Source: Polyangiaceae bacterium
GTDB taxonomy: Bacteria > Myxococcota_A > Polyangia > Polyangiales > Polyangiaceae
Reading direction: 5' to 3'
Assembly: GCA_022842465.1 (NCBI GenBank)
Contig: JALHPN010000066.1
Coordinates: 1-39,876 of the forward strand
Length of the DNA: 39,876 bases
Shown: positions 1 through 7,841 of the stretch, piece by piece
How the letters are laid out: every line of letters begins with the position of its first letter
How positions within the stretch are numbered: position 1 is the stretch's first letter
Program-made: the position numbers and the translations under genes
The notes under the pieces: generated by a model
Databases searched by the model: none
What the model was told of the DNA's origin: nothing
Seen by the model: only the letters and a program-made list of their open reading frames with translations

Positions 1-864
1 CGCCGCCTCGACCGTACGTCCCGCCTCGCGGCCGTCGCGCTCGGCGCGGCGCTGACGCCGGAGGCGCACGCCTCGGGAGACGCGCCGCGCGCGGGCCCCG
101 CCGAGCTCGGCCTCGTCCTCGGCTCCGCCTTCGGCGCGGTGGATGCGACCGCCGGCTTCATGCGGCGGCTCCGCGAGAAGGGCCCTCGCCTCGTGAGCCC
201 GGCAGACTTCCCGAGCCTCGTGCCGAGCTCGCCCGCGGGGCACGTGTCGATCTATCACGGCCTCCGCGGCGGCTCCCTCGTCGTCGCCGACCTCGCGGTC
301 TCCGGCGAGGCGGCGTTCGCGCAGGCTCACGAGCTCCTCCTCGCCGGCGAGGGCGACGCGCTCGCGGTGGTCGCGGCCGAGGAGCGCTCGACGATCGTGG
401 AGCAGGTCCTCGCGGTCCTCTTCGGTGAGGCGCCCGCGAACGGCGGCGCACCACGCGCCGAAGGAGCCGCCGCGCTCGTGCTCGCGACCGAGGCGTCCGC
501 TCGCGCTCTCGGCACGCGCCCGCTCGCGGTCGTCGCCGAGGTCGTCGCGTTCGACGACGTCGGGCCCGAGCACGCTCCGCTCGCCGGCCTCGCGTGTCCG
601 CCTGGTCGCGTCGTCGTCGTCTCCTGCGATCCTGCGTCGCGTGCGCTCGCCCTCGTCGCGCGATCGCCCTGGGCGGCCGCTCCACGGCTTCCCTGGCCCG
701 AGCGCCCAGGCACCCACGAGGCGACGGGCGGCGTCGTGCTCGCGGTCGCGTCGGCCGTCCTCGCGCGAGACGAGGCGGACGCGGCCCTCGTCGTGGGCGC
801 CGCGCGCGGGCGGGGCTACGCTTTCGTCCTGGTGAGACCCGCAGACGCCACGGCATGTCCCTGA
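1..864 (+). CDS. Beta-ketoacyl synthase-like protein lacking the catalytic Cys (5' end cut by window)
   Basis: The reading frame is open from base 1, so the start lies outside the window; the visible part is 287 residues. It begins with a ketosynthase N-terminal pattern (LDRTSRLAAVAL, then LGLVLGSAFGAVD, then VPSSPAGHVSIYHGLRGG). Where active ketosynthases have the Cys elbow (ACASS or similar) this protein reads ADLAVSGEAAF, with no Cys, and the C-terminal half with the two catalytic His is not recognisable. Such proteins resemble the chain-length-factor or partner subunits of type II polyketide, aryl-polyene and fatty-acid systems. It overlaps the next lipoprotein gene by 10 bases, and a second ketosynthase follows, so the three are probably one operon. 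The assignment as a ketosynthase partner is firm by pattern; the product of the pathway is inference. Confidence 0.8.
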   Translation, partial: RRLDRTSRLAAVALGAALTPEAHASGDAPRAGPAELGLVLGSAFGAVDATAGFMRRLREKGPRLVSPADFPSLVPSSPAGHVSIYHGLRGGSLVVADLAVSGEAAFAQAHELLLAGEGDALAVVAAEERSTIVEQVLAVLFGEAPANGGAPRAEGAAALVLATEASARALGTRPLAVVAEVVAFDDVGPEHAPLAGLACPPGRVVVVSCDPASRALALVARSPWAAAPRLPWPERPGTHEATGGVVLAVASAVLARDEADAALVVGAARGRGYAFVLVRPADATACP

Positions 865-1625
865 GAGCGGTCCTCCTGGCGACCGCGTCCGTGCTCGCGC
901 TCACCGGCGCGGGCTGCGCTCGCCCGCGCGCCGTCCCGTCGTCTCCGCTCGACGACGTCTCGCAGGAGGAGTGGACGATCGCGCGTGCGCGTCTGCTCGC
1001 GCTCCGCGAGAGGCAGCCGAAGCGGCCGTACGTGGAGCGCGTCGCGGTCGCGATGATCGATCCGCGGACGGGCAAGCGCTACCAATCGCGCGGCGCCGTC
1101 GCCGTGAGCCCGGATCACGCGGCGCGGATGATCCTGCTCGGTCCCGGCGGCACCACCGCCGTCGACGTGTGGGTCACGCGCGATCGCTTCCGGTTCTCCG
1201 TGCCGGGTCTGAAGTACGAGCGGCGGGGCGGAGCCGATCCGGAGGAGGCACGTGGGCTGCCGGTCGGCCTCCTCCGATGGTGGTTCCTCGCGCCGCTCTC
1301 CGGGCGCTTGCTCGTCGCGCGCTCGACGGCGAAGGAGAGCTCGTGGCTCCTCCGCGACGGCGACGCGACCGTGCTCGTGCGCTCGGACGGGCGGCGCTTC
1401 CTCGCCGTGCGAACCCAGGAGGGACACGACGAAGGCCTCGAGTGGCTCGCCCCGAGGTCGGAGGGCGAGGCCGGAGCGCAGGGGCGCTACGTCGACGGTC
1501 GCAACGGGCTCCGCGTCGAGGTGCTCGTCGAAGGCGTGTCGGCCGAAGAGCCCGACCCGGACGCGTTCGCCGATCCCGACGGGGAGACGCCGCCGAGCAC
1601 CGGCGCGGGCGGGGCGTCGCTTTGA
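855..1625 (+). CDS. Lipoprotein in a ketosynthase operon
   Basis: This 256-residue protein has a signal peptide with lipobox LTGAGC, so it should be anchored by a lipidated Cys near residue 21 in the inner or outer membrane. The start ATG at 855 sits inside the 3' end of the upstream ketosynthase gene; the longer in-frame opening has no signal peptide and was not used. The mature part has a helical start rich in Arg (ARLLALRERQPKRPYVER) and then beta-strand-like segments with a WWFLAPLSG stretch near residue 140. Lipoproteins (often the DUF3261 or LolA/LolB-like kinds) are usual in aryl-polyene and related clusters, where they are thought to help move the lipid product; whether this one belongs to those families cannot be decided by eye. 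Its stop overlaps the TTG start of the next gene. Confidence 0.75.
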   Translation: MSLRAVLLATASVLALTGAGCARPRAVPSSPLDDVSQEEWTIARARLLALRERQPKRPYVERVAVAMIDPRTGKRYQSRGAVAVSPDHAARMILLGPGGTTAVDVWVTRDRFRFSVPGLKYERRGGADPEEARGLPVGLLRWWFLAPLSGRLLVARSTAKESSWLLRDGDATVLVRSDGRRFLAVRTQEGHDEGLEWLAPRSEGEAGAQGRYVDGRNGLRVEVLVEGVSAEEPDPDAFADPDGETPPSTGAGGASL

Positions 1626-3523
1626 CGTCCCGAGCGTCAGGGCGCGCTGCGGTCGTCGCGTACGGCGCGGTGAGCGCGCTCGGTGAGGGAGCGGCGGCGG
1701 TCGATCCGGGCGCCGTCGGCGCCACGGCGCCGTACGCGGTGCGCCGGGACGACGAGCTCGCCGGCGCAGGGCTCCTCCGGCCGTTCGTCGCGCGCGCGGT
1801 GCCGCCGGCACGAGCAGATGGCGGGGATCGCGCGACCGACCTCCTCCTCCGCGCGTTCCGTGCCTGCGTCGCCGATCTCGAGGGCGTCATCCCGTCGTTT
1901 CGCACCCGTCGGGTGGGTCTCGCGCTCGGCACGTCCAGCGGAGGGATGCGCGCGTTCGAGGCCGCCCACGGTCGCGACGCCCGGGCGCTCGCCAACTCCT
2001 CGATCTACATCGCGCCCGTGGTCGAGGCCGACCTCGCGACCGCGGCCGGGATCGAAGACCTTTCGCCGTTTTCGCTCGTCCTCGGCGCCTGCGCCTCGAG
2101 CACGCTCGCGATCGGGCTCGCGCGGAGCTGGCTCCTCGCCGACTCGTGCGACATCGCCCTCGCCGGCGGCTTCGACGCCGTGTCGATCTTCGTCGCCTCG
2201 GGGTTCGAGGCGCTCCGTGCGACCGCGGGGGAGCGCGGACCGCGTCCGTTCCGTCGCGAGCGCGAAGGGCTCGCGCTGGGCGAGGGCGCAGCGGTCCTGG
2301 CGCTCGTCCGCGAGGACGTCGCGCGTGCGGCCGGCACGCGCGTCCACGGCTTCGTCTCCGGCTTCGGGGCGTCTTGCGACGCGGCCCATCTCACGGCGCC
2401 GGACCGTACGGGCGGCGGTCTCGCCCGTGCCGCGGCCTCGGCGCTCCGTGATGCGGCGTCCACGGACGTCGGGCTCGTGAGCGCGCACGGAACGGCGACC
2501 GAGGCGAACGACGCGTCGGAGGCGCTCGCGATCGGGGCGGTGCCCGCCGCGCACGGCGCCGTGGTCCATGCCTTCAAGGGAAGCATCGGACACACGCTCG
2601 GCGCGGCCGGTGCGCTCGAGGCGCTCGCGGCGCTCTTCGCGCTCGACCGGGGCGTCGCGCCCGCTTCCGTGGGCGACGGTCCCGTCCTCGGCGGCGTCTG
2701 CGTGCTCGACGTCGCGACGGAGAGCGACGCAGCGAGCGCGCTCAAGCTCTCGGCCGCGTTTGGCGGCGCGAACGGCGCGCTCGTCTTGGACGGGCCACGT
2801 GTAGAGCGCACGCATATCCCGCCGACGCGACGTGAGGTGTTCCTCTCGCGCGCCGTCGCCGTTCGCAGGAGCGATCTCGAGGCTCGCACGTCGACGGACG
2901 TCCTCGCCGCGGTGACGGGGCAGCCGGAGGACCGGGTGGCGCGCGCGGACGGGCTCGTCCGCGTCACGTTCGCCGCCGTCGCCGCGCTCGTCGCGGTCAC
3001 CGGCCCGCTCCGTGGCGCTGGCATCGTGGTGGGTGAGGGCCGCGCGACGCACGCGACCAACATCCGGTACCTGGAGCGGCTCCGAGCCGTCGGCGCGGTG
3101 CGCGTCGAGCCACGTCGGTTCCCCTTCACGACCCCGAACGCGGCCGCGGGGGAGGCCGCCGTCGCCTTCGGCCTCGAAGGGCCCGCGTTCGCGGTCGGCG
3201 GAGGAGCCCACGGGGGACTCGAGGCGCTCGCGGTCGCCGCCGACCTGGTCCGCGGCGGCCACGCCGAGCGCATCGTCGTCGTCGCCGCGGACGAGGGGGA
3301 GGGGGCCGTCGCCACGCTCGTCTCTTCGTCCCGGGAGCACGCCGTCGCTCGCCTCGACGGCGCCGCCGTGGCGCTCCGCCGCGCGCCCGACGCGCGCACG
3401 ACGCCTAGGCCCGATCTCGAGGCCCATGACGTCCTCCTCGCGCTCACCACCGGCCGCCCGGAGGCGCTCGAGGTGGCGACCCCTTGGGGAATCATTGCCA
3501 AGGCGCGCTTCTTCTGGCTCTAA
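1622..3523 (+). CDS. Beta-ketoacyl synthase fused to a second, decayed ketosynthase-like domain
   Basis: This 633-residue protein starts with a complete ketosynthase: nucleophile C157 in LGACASS, H289 in SAHGTAT and H324 in SIGHTLGAAG, closing with SAAFGGANGALVL near residue 385. Those residues condense acyl-ACP units with malonyl-ACP. Residues about 400-633 form a second, shorter region that looks like a ketosynthase N-terminal half (GIVVGEGRATHATN, then PFTTPNAAAGEAAVAFGLEGPAF, then AVAADLVRGGHAERIVVVAADE). There the Cys position reads GGGAHGG, so this half cannot catalyse condensation. It may act as a built-in chain-length-factor partner. The start is taken as TTG at 1622 because it overlaps the previous stop (TTGA) and keeps the conserved VVAYGAVSALG start; GTG near 1670 would cut this strand. 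Confidence 0.85.
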   Translation: MTSRASGRAAVVAYGAVSALGEGAAAVDPGAVGATAPYAVRRDDELAGAGLLRPFVARAVPPARADGGDRATDLLLRAFRACVADLEGVIPSFRTRRVGLALGTSSGGMRAFEAAHGRDARALANSSIYIAPVVEADLATAAGIEDLSPFSLVLGACASSTLAIGLARSWLLADSCDIALAGGFDAVSIFVASGFEALRATAGERGPRPFRREREGLALGEGAAVLALVREDVARAAGTRVHGFVSGFGASCDAAHLTAPDRTGGGLARAAASALRDAASTDVGLVSAHGTATEANDASEALAIGAVPAAHGAVVHAFKGSIGHTLGAAGALEALAALFALDRGVAPASVGDGPVLGGVCVLDVATESDAASALKLSAAFGGANGALVLDGPRVERTHIPPTRREVFLSRAVAVRRSDLEARTSTDVLAAVTGQPEDRVARADGLVRVTFAAVAALVAVTGPLRGAGIVVGEGRATHATNIRYLERLRAVGAVRVEPRRFPFTTPNAAAGEAAVAFGLEGPAFAVGGGAHGGLEALAVAADLVRGGHAERIVVVAADEGEGAVATLVSSSREHAVARLDGAAVALRRAPDARTTPRPDLEAHDVLLALTTGRPEALEVATPWGIIAKARFFWL

Positions 3524-3566
3524 TCTCCCCGGAATCGATCGTACCTCTGCCGTGTTGGAGCCCTCG

Positions 3567-4046
3567 ATGCGTCCTCTCGTCTCCCTTCTGACCCTCTCCG
3601 TGCTCGGCGCGCTCTCGTCCGGCTGCTCGAAGTCCTACATCCCGAACACGGACGTCGAGGACACGAGCGACAACCGGAAGGTGATCACGTTCTGCGAGCA
3701 GTACCGCCACGCCGTCGAGGACAAGGACGTCGGCAGCCTCCTCAAGATGGCGAGCCCTCGCTACTACGAGGACGGCGGCAACACGAACGCGGAGGACGAC
3801 GTCGACTTCGACGGCCTCAAGGAGTACCTGACGGCGACGTTCACGAAGACGCAGACGATCCGCTACGAGATCCGCTACCGCAAGGTGAGCGTCGCGGAGA
3901 ACAAGAAGGTCTTCGTCGAGTACAGCTACTCGGCGAGCTACCGCATCCCGGGCCTGAAGGGCGAGGAGTGGAAGCACACCGTCGCGGACAACCGTCTCGA
4001 GCTCGTTCCGGAGGGGGACTCGTTCAAGATCACCGCCGGCATGTGA
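3567..4046 (+). CDS. Small lipoprotein, NTF2-like fold likely
   Basis: The 159-residue product has a short signal peptide ending in lipobox LSSGC, then Lys and Ser after the Cys. After a short linker it shows the pattern of NTF2/SnoaL-like proteins: a helical segment (VITFCEQYRHAVEDKDVGSLLKMASPRYYED), then alternating beta strands with many aromatic residues (IRYEIRYRKVSV, KVFVEYSYSASYRI). No catalytic residues can be named. The ATG at 3567 has TTGGAG six bases upstream as a fair ribosome binding site. It is 43 bases after the ketosynthase and only 7 bases before the metallophosphoesterase, so it may be cotranscribed with both. A similar lipoprotein layout occurs again at 11264-11920. Confidence 0.75.
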   Translation: MRPLVSLLTLSVLGALSSGCSKSYIPNTDVEDTSDNRKVITFCEQYRHAVEDKDVGSLLKMASPRYYEDGGNTNAEDDVDFDGLKEYLTATFTKTQTIRYEIRYRKVSVAENKKVFVEYSYSASYRIPGLKGEEWKHTVADNRLELVPEGDSFKITAGM

Positions 4047-4053
4047 CCCGGCT

Positions 4054-5307
4054 GTGTCGTTCGTCGTCGCCCACGCATCGGACCTCCACGTCTCCGAGTT
4101 CGGCGACACCTTCCACGACCGCCTCCGGGTCGTGAAGCGCAGCACCAACCCTGCGAACCCCGACCTGGTGCGCTGGGAGGTCGCCTGGGAGGAGGCCGGC
4201 TGGCGCGTCCTCCACGAGCGCGGCAAGCGCCGCGGGAGGATCGCCCTCCTCGATCCCGACGGATACGCCCATCCGACTCCGTCGCTCGGGAAGGGCGGCG
4301 GCGTCATCGACCCGGTCGAGCGCGCGGCGGCGAAGGCCTGCAGGCTCGAGGCGCGGCGCGCCGCGACGCTCGCGCGGCACGTCCCTCGCCCCGCCGCGCT
4401 CCGCACGCTCTTCGAGGCGAGCCCGCGCAACTCGAACCTGCGCCTCCTCCGCGCGGCGGCGGCGATCGAGGAGGCGGCGCCCGACGCGGTCGTCCTCACG
4501 GGCGATCTCACCGACGATGGCGCGGGGTGGGAGCTCGTCGAGGCCGCGTTCGCGAAGTGGAAGGAGAAGGGGCGCCTCTTCGCGGTCCCTGGCAACCACG
4601 ATCTCTACCTCTTCCCCATGCGAGGGAGCGGGCGACCGCGGCCGACCCACGCGACGAAGCGAGACGCGTGGCGCGCGTTCGCGGGGCGGATCGGCCTCGA
4701 GCTCCATCCGACCGGCGGGTGGTGGAAGCTCGTGCCGGAAGGCGACCTCGCCCTCGTCGGCCTCGACTCGTGCGCACGGCCGCAGCGCCGCTTCTACCGT
4801 CACAACGGCGCGGTCGGGCAGGAGCAGCTCGAGTTCCTGCGCGAGGTCGGCAAGCGACCCGAGTTCAAGGCTGCGCGTCACAAGCTCGTGCTCCTCCATC
4901 ACCATGTGGTGCCGCTGCCGCACGGCATCGGCCGGCGCGCACCGAGCGAGATCGGGATGCGTCTCGACGATGCCCGGAGCGCCGCCGAGGTGTTCGACGA
5001 GGTGGGCGTCACCGCCGTCCTCCACGGGCATCGTCACGTCAGCGAGCAGCGCCAGCCTGCCGGTACCAATTTCACGATCTTCGCGTCGCCCTCGCTCACG
5101 CTCGGATGCCGGAGCGGCGACGATCCTTCCTTCTGGCGGATCGAGCTCGACAAGAACGCTCATGCGTCGCGCGTGCGCGTCGCCGTCGAGGCGATCGAAC
5201 AGGACGAGGATCCGACCGAGTCGACCGTGTCGTCCGTCGTCGAGTCGGCGGTCGAGCTCCTCGGAGGGGGCGAGAGCAGCGCCGACCTCGGGGACGAAGA
5301 CGAGTGA
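4054..5307 (+). CDS. Calcineurin-like metallophosphoesterase with a large insertion
   Basis: This 417-residue protein has the metal-binding motifs of the calcineurin-like phosphoesterases in the right order: ASDLH (D10, H12), TGDLTDDG (D151), PGNHD (N181, H182), a histidine run LLHHHVVPLP, and HGHRH (H324-H328). It should hold two metal ions and hydrolyse a phosphomono- or diester; the substrate is not evident. In usual members motif I and motif II lie about 30-45 residues apart, but here they are about 140 apart, which leaves an added segment of roughly 100 residues rich in Arg and Ala. No signal peptide is visible, so it is likely cytoplasmic. The start is GTG at 4054, seven bases after the previous stop. 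The C-terminal tail (about residues 370-417) is acidic and probably disordered. Confidence 0.85.
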   Translation: MSFVVAHASDLHVSEFGDTFHDRLRVVKRSTNPANPDLVRWEVAWEEAGWRVLHERGKRRGRIALLDPDGYAHPTPSLGKGGGVIDPVERAAAKACRLEARRAATLARHVPRPAALRTLFEASPRNSNLRLLRAAAAIEEAAPDAVVLTGDLTDDGAGWELVEAAFAKWKEKGRLFAVPGNHDLYLFPMRGSGRPRPTHATKRDAWRAFAGRIGLELHPTGGWWKLVPEGDLALVGLDSCARPQRRFYRHNGAVGQEQLEFLREVGKRPEFKAARHKLVLLHHHVVPLPHGIGRRAPSEIGMRLDDARSAAEVFDEVGVTAVLHGHRHVSEQRQPAGTNFTIFASPSLTLGCRSGDDPSFWRIELDKNAHASRVRVAVEAIEQDEDPTESTVSSVVESAVELLGGGESSADLGDEDE

Positions 5308-5442
5308 CGGCGCCCTCGGTCCGAGGAACGCCGTTCCCAGAGGCAGAGACGATCCACCTCGCGTAAGTCTCTGGATTTCCTAGGCCACGAACGATGAGGG
5401 TTGAAGACCTACATCGGCACTGTCTTTGCTCGACGACCGGCC

Positions 5443-6450
5443 GTGAGCCTGCCCTCGTCCGTCCGCCGTGCGCGCCTCCTGACCACCCTCGTCGCCGGGG
5501 CCGCGCTCGTCGCGTGCACGAGCGGCTCCGGCGAGACCGACGGGGACGACGACGACCTCGCCGCGAGCGAGAGCGCGGTCATCTCCGCCACCGAGCTCGC
5601 GCTCGTGGGGTCCTACCGACGCTCCGACCCGACGTCGATCGTGCGGGGTCTCTACACGAAGCACCCGACGAAGAACTACGCCTTCGAGAAGGAGGTCATG
5701 TTCGCGCTCGACGTCGACCCCGCACTCGTCCCCGGCCTCTGTCCACCGTCGATGCCGGGCGCGATCTGCGACGGCGAGCGGATCGAGGGCGAGCTCCGCG
5801 CCACGACGCGGACGATCGACCTCCGCGCGAGCGACCCGGCGCGCGTCGCGCCGCAGGTGAAGCATCTCCTCGGCAGGTGGCGCTACACGCTCGGGGCGAC
5901 GACGCTGTCGCTCGTGAAGGTCGGGGCGCCGGCGACGACGCTCGTGCTCGACAAGGGCTCGTACTGCTCGCAGGTCTACGATTGCAACGCGCAGCGGGCC
6001 GACGACACCTGCCTCACGGAGATGGAGTGCAACGCGCAGCGTGCGTGCGTGGTCAAGCAGTCCGACCCGACGTGCGATCCGTCGTGGCGCTCGGTCCAGG
6101 ACCTCGGCGACGTCGGCGGTACGTGGACCGCGGCCGCGGCGCCTGCCTCGGCCTATGCGAAGCTCGAGCTCACGCCGTCGGGCGCGCCGAGCGGGAACAG
6201 CTCCGAGGGCACGTTCCGGGGAACGCAGGGAGCCGTCGTCTCCACCGGACAGTTTCGCACGATGCCCGAGAATCCCGCGATCGGGTTCGCGAGCATGATG
6301 CTCGTCCCGCAGAACGCCGCGCCCGACGCGCTCATCGTCCAGGGGGTGCACCTCTCGCCGGCGGGCAAGGTCGTCGAGATGAAGGTCAGCCGGATCGGCA
6401 ACAACGTCGGGCCGAGCGGCCCGTCGTGGGTCTACGCGCGTCAGCCGTAG
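5443..6450 (+). CDS. Lipoprotein of unknown function
   Basis: The protein is 335 residues from the GTG at 5443, which gives a compact signal peptide (SLPSSVRRARLLTTLVAGAAL) ending in lipobox LVAC. A TTG at 5401 would add 14 residues and cannot be excluded; neither has a good Shine-Dalgarno. After the lipidated Cys comes an acidic low-complexity linker (SGSGETDGDDDD), common in lipoproteins of this group. The body is beta-rich and carries a Cys-rich patch around residues 165-210 (SYCSQVYDCNAQ, DTCLTEMECNAQ, ACVVKQSDPTC). The two similar CNAQR segments suggest a short internal repeat. I do not recognise the family. It faces the next gene tail to tail with no base between the stop codons. Confidence 0.7.
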   Translation: MSLPSSVRRARLLTTLVAGAALVACTSGSGETDGDDDDLAASESAVISATELALVGSYRRSDPTSIVRGLYTKHPTKNYAFEKEVMFALDVDPALVPGLCPPSMPGAICDGERIEGELRATTRTIDLRASDPARVAPQVKHLLGRWRYTLGATTLSLVKVGAPATTLVLDKGSYCSQVYDCNAQRADDTCLTEMECNAQRACVVKQSDPTCDPSWRSVQDLGDVGGTWTAAAAPASAYAKLELTPSGAPSGNSSEGTFRGTQGAVVSTGQFRTMPENPAIGFASMMLVPQNAAPDALIVQGVHLSPAGKVVEMKVSRIGNNVGPSGPSWVYARQP

Positions 6451-6885
6451 TCAGCCGCCGTCGACTGTCGCGTCCGTCGCCGCCGCCGCGTCCGTCGCGG
6501 GAGCGGGCGCGGGCGCGGGCTCCGCGACCGGCACGAGGAACGAGCACTCCCGCGCCGTCTCCGGCGCCCGGATGACGTCGCAGCTGCCGTTCTCGAGCGC
6601 GCGCACGCAGTCGTCGACGGCGACGCTCCCGGGCTCGATCGCGGCGGTGAGCCCGTGGAGGCACGCGTCGTCGTAGTACCGGATGCACGCGCCCACGTCG
6701 GCCGACGGCGTGTCGCCGCGGTGGACGGGCTTCGTCAGGTCGATCCCGCACGCCGCGGCCGTCTCGCAGCGGACGCGCTCGATGCGCTTGCAGGCCTCGA
6801 CGCCCTTCGCCTCGGTCCCGCACGCGAGCACGGGCGCGAGCGCGCCCACCACCGCGGCAAGGACGAGAGCGTGCCTTCCGGACAT
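6451..6885 (-). CDS. Cys-rich small lipoprotein
   Basis: This 144-residue lipoprotein has signal peptide SGRHALVLAAVVGALAPVLAC with lipobox VLAC. The mature part has nine further Cys spread in spaced pairs (ACKRIERVRCETAAACG, GACIRYYDDACLHG, DDCVRALENGSCD, ARECSF), which suggests a disulfide-linked helical domain in the periplasm or on the outer surface. The end is an Ala/Pro/Asp-rich tail (residues about 118-144), likely unstructured. The ATG at 6885 was preferred over a GTG two codons upstream because a TAGTAG hexamer lies nine bases before it. Similar small Cys-rich lipoproteins of unknown role are frequent in Polyangia genomes; no function can be given. Confidence 0.7.
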   Translation of the reverse strand: MSGRHALVLAAVVGALAPVLACGTEAKGVEACKRIERVRCETAAACGIDLTKPVHRGDTPSADVGACIRYYDDACLHGLTAAIEPGSVAVDDCVRALENGSCDVIRAPETARECSFLVPVAEPAPAPAPATDAAAATDATVDGG

Positions 6886-6894
6886 GGACACCGT

Positions 6895-6900
6895 CTACTA
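6895..6900 (-). promoter_or_regulatory. Possible -10 hexamer TAGTAG
   Basis: Read on the minus strand, TAGTAG ends nine bases before the ATG at 6885. It departs from TANNNT at the last base, so it is weaker than the boxes listed elsewhere. No Shine-Dalgarno lies between it and the start. Confidence 0.3.
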
Positions 6901-6918
6901 CGTGGGCCCTGGGCGGCC

Positions 6919-6932
6919 AAAAAAAGGGGGGG
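6919..6932. repeat. Homopolymer pair A7G7
   Basis: Seven A are followed at once by seven G in the 82-base divergent region between the starts at 6885 and 6968. Such a run is unusual in this very GC-rich DNA and is prone to slippage. Confidence 0.6.
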
Positions 6933-6967
6933 CGCCCTCGCGCGTGGTAGACCCGAGGGCGACAGCG

Positions 6968-7840
6968 ATGCAGGCCGCGATCATCTTGTGCGCGGGGCTG
7001 GGCACCCGGCTCCGCCCGCTCACGGACGAGCTGCCGAAGCCGCTCGTTCCCGTCGGAGATCGGCCCGCGGTGGCGCACGTCGTCGCCGCCGTTCGTCGCG
7101 CGAGCCCGGATCTCCGGCTCGTCGTGAATGCCTTCCATCGGGCGGCCGACGTCCGCGCGTGGGCCGAGCCAGAGGGGATCCTCGTGTCCGAGGAGGCGGA
7201 TCTCCTCGGGACGGCGGGCGGTGTCGCCGCCGCGGGCTCACTCCTCGGCGCCGGAGACGTGCTCGTGTGGAACGGCGACATCCTGTCGGAGCTGGACGTC
7301 ACCGCGCTCGCACGCGATCACGCGATCGGCCGCGCGGAGGCGACGCTCGCCGTGGCGCCGGCGGGTGCGGGCGAAGGCAACGTCGGCCTCGACCGCGACG
7401 GCCGCATCGCGAGGCTCCGGGGGGAGCGAATCGGGCACGAGGTCGCCGGCGGCTTCTTCCTCGGCATCCATCTCCTCGCGCCGTCCCTCCGCGCGAAGCT
7501 CCCCGCGAAGGGCTGTCTCGTCGGGGACGTGTACCTCCCCGCGCTCCGTGAGGGGTGCCTCCTCCGGGCGCACGTCACGACGACGACGTTCCTCGACGTC
7601 GGGTCCATCGACGCGTACCTCGCCGCGAACCGAACGTGGCTCGCGCGTCGCGGCTCGCCGTCCTTCGTCGACACGGGCGCGACGATCGCGGACGGCGTGG
7701 ACGTCGACGGCTCGGTCGTCGGTCGAGGGGCGATCGTCCGTGCGTCGGCGCGACGCTCGGTGATCTGGCCGGGCGCGGTCGTCGATCGGCCCGTCGAGGA
7801 CGCGGTCGTCACGCCGCGGCGCATCGCCACGGGCGCCTAG
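6968..7840 (+). CDS. Sugar-1-phosphate nucleotidyltransferase (MurU/RmlA-type family)
   Basis: The 290-residue protein carries the NTP-transferase signature at its N-terminus (AGLGTRLRPLTDELPKPLVPVGDRP, residues 9-33), where the Gly-rich loop and Arg bind the nucleotide and Lys24 the phosphate. WNGD near residue 102 holds the metal-binding Asp, and GGFFLGIHLLAP and FLDVGSIDAYLAAN match later conserved parts. The family joins an NTP and a sugar-1-phosphate to give an activated sugar and pyrophosphate, in the cytoplasm. The short C-terminal hexapeptide-like part (GATIADGVDVDGSVVGRGAIV) is like a left-handed beta-helix turn. Size and the ELPKPLVPVGDRP form fit N-acetylmuramate-1-phosphate uridylyltransferase or mannose-1-phosphate guanylyltransferase-like enzymes; the sugar cannot be fixed. 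The ATG at 6968 begins directly at the conserved beta strand. It stands alone, divergent from a lipoprotein. Confidence 0.85.
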   Translation: MQAAIILCAGLGTRLRPLTDELPKPLVPVGDRPAVAHVVAAVRRASPDLRLVVNAFHRAADVRAWAEPEGILVSEEADLLGTAGGVAAAGSLLGAGDVLVWNGDILSELDVTALARDHAIGRAEATLAVAPAGAGEGNVGLDRDGRIARLRGERIGHEVAGGFFLGIHLLAPSLRAKLPAKGCLVGDVYLPALREGCLLRAHVTTTTFLDVGSIDAYLAANRTWLARRGSPSFVDTGATIADGVDVDGSVVGRGAIVRASARRSVIWPGAVVDRPVEDAVVTPRRIATGA

Positions 7841-7841
7841 C

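Noticed and set aside
5308..5400. Hairpin GGAAC-GCC-GTTCC after the metallophosphoesterase
   Set aside because: A five-base stem with a three-base loop and no T run is weak; listed here only as noticed.
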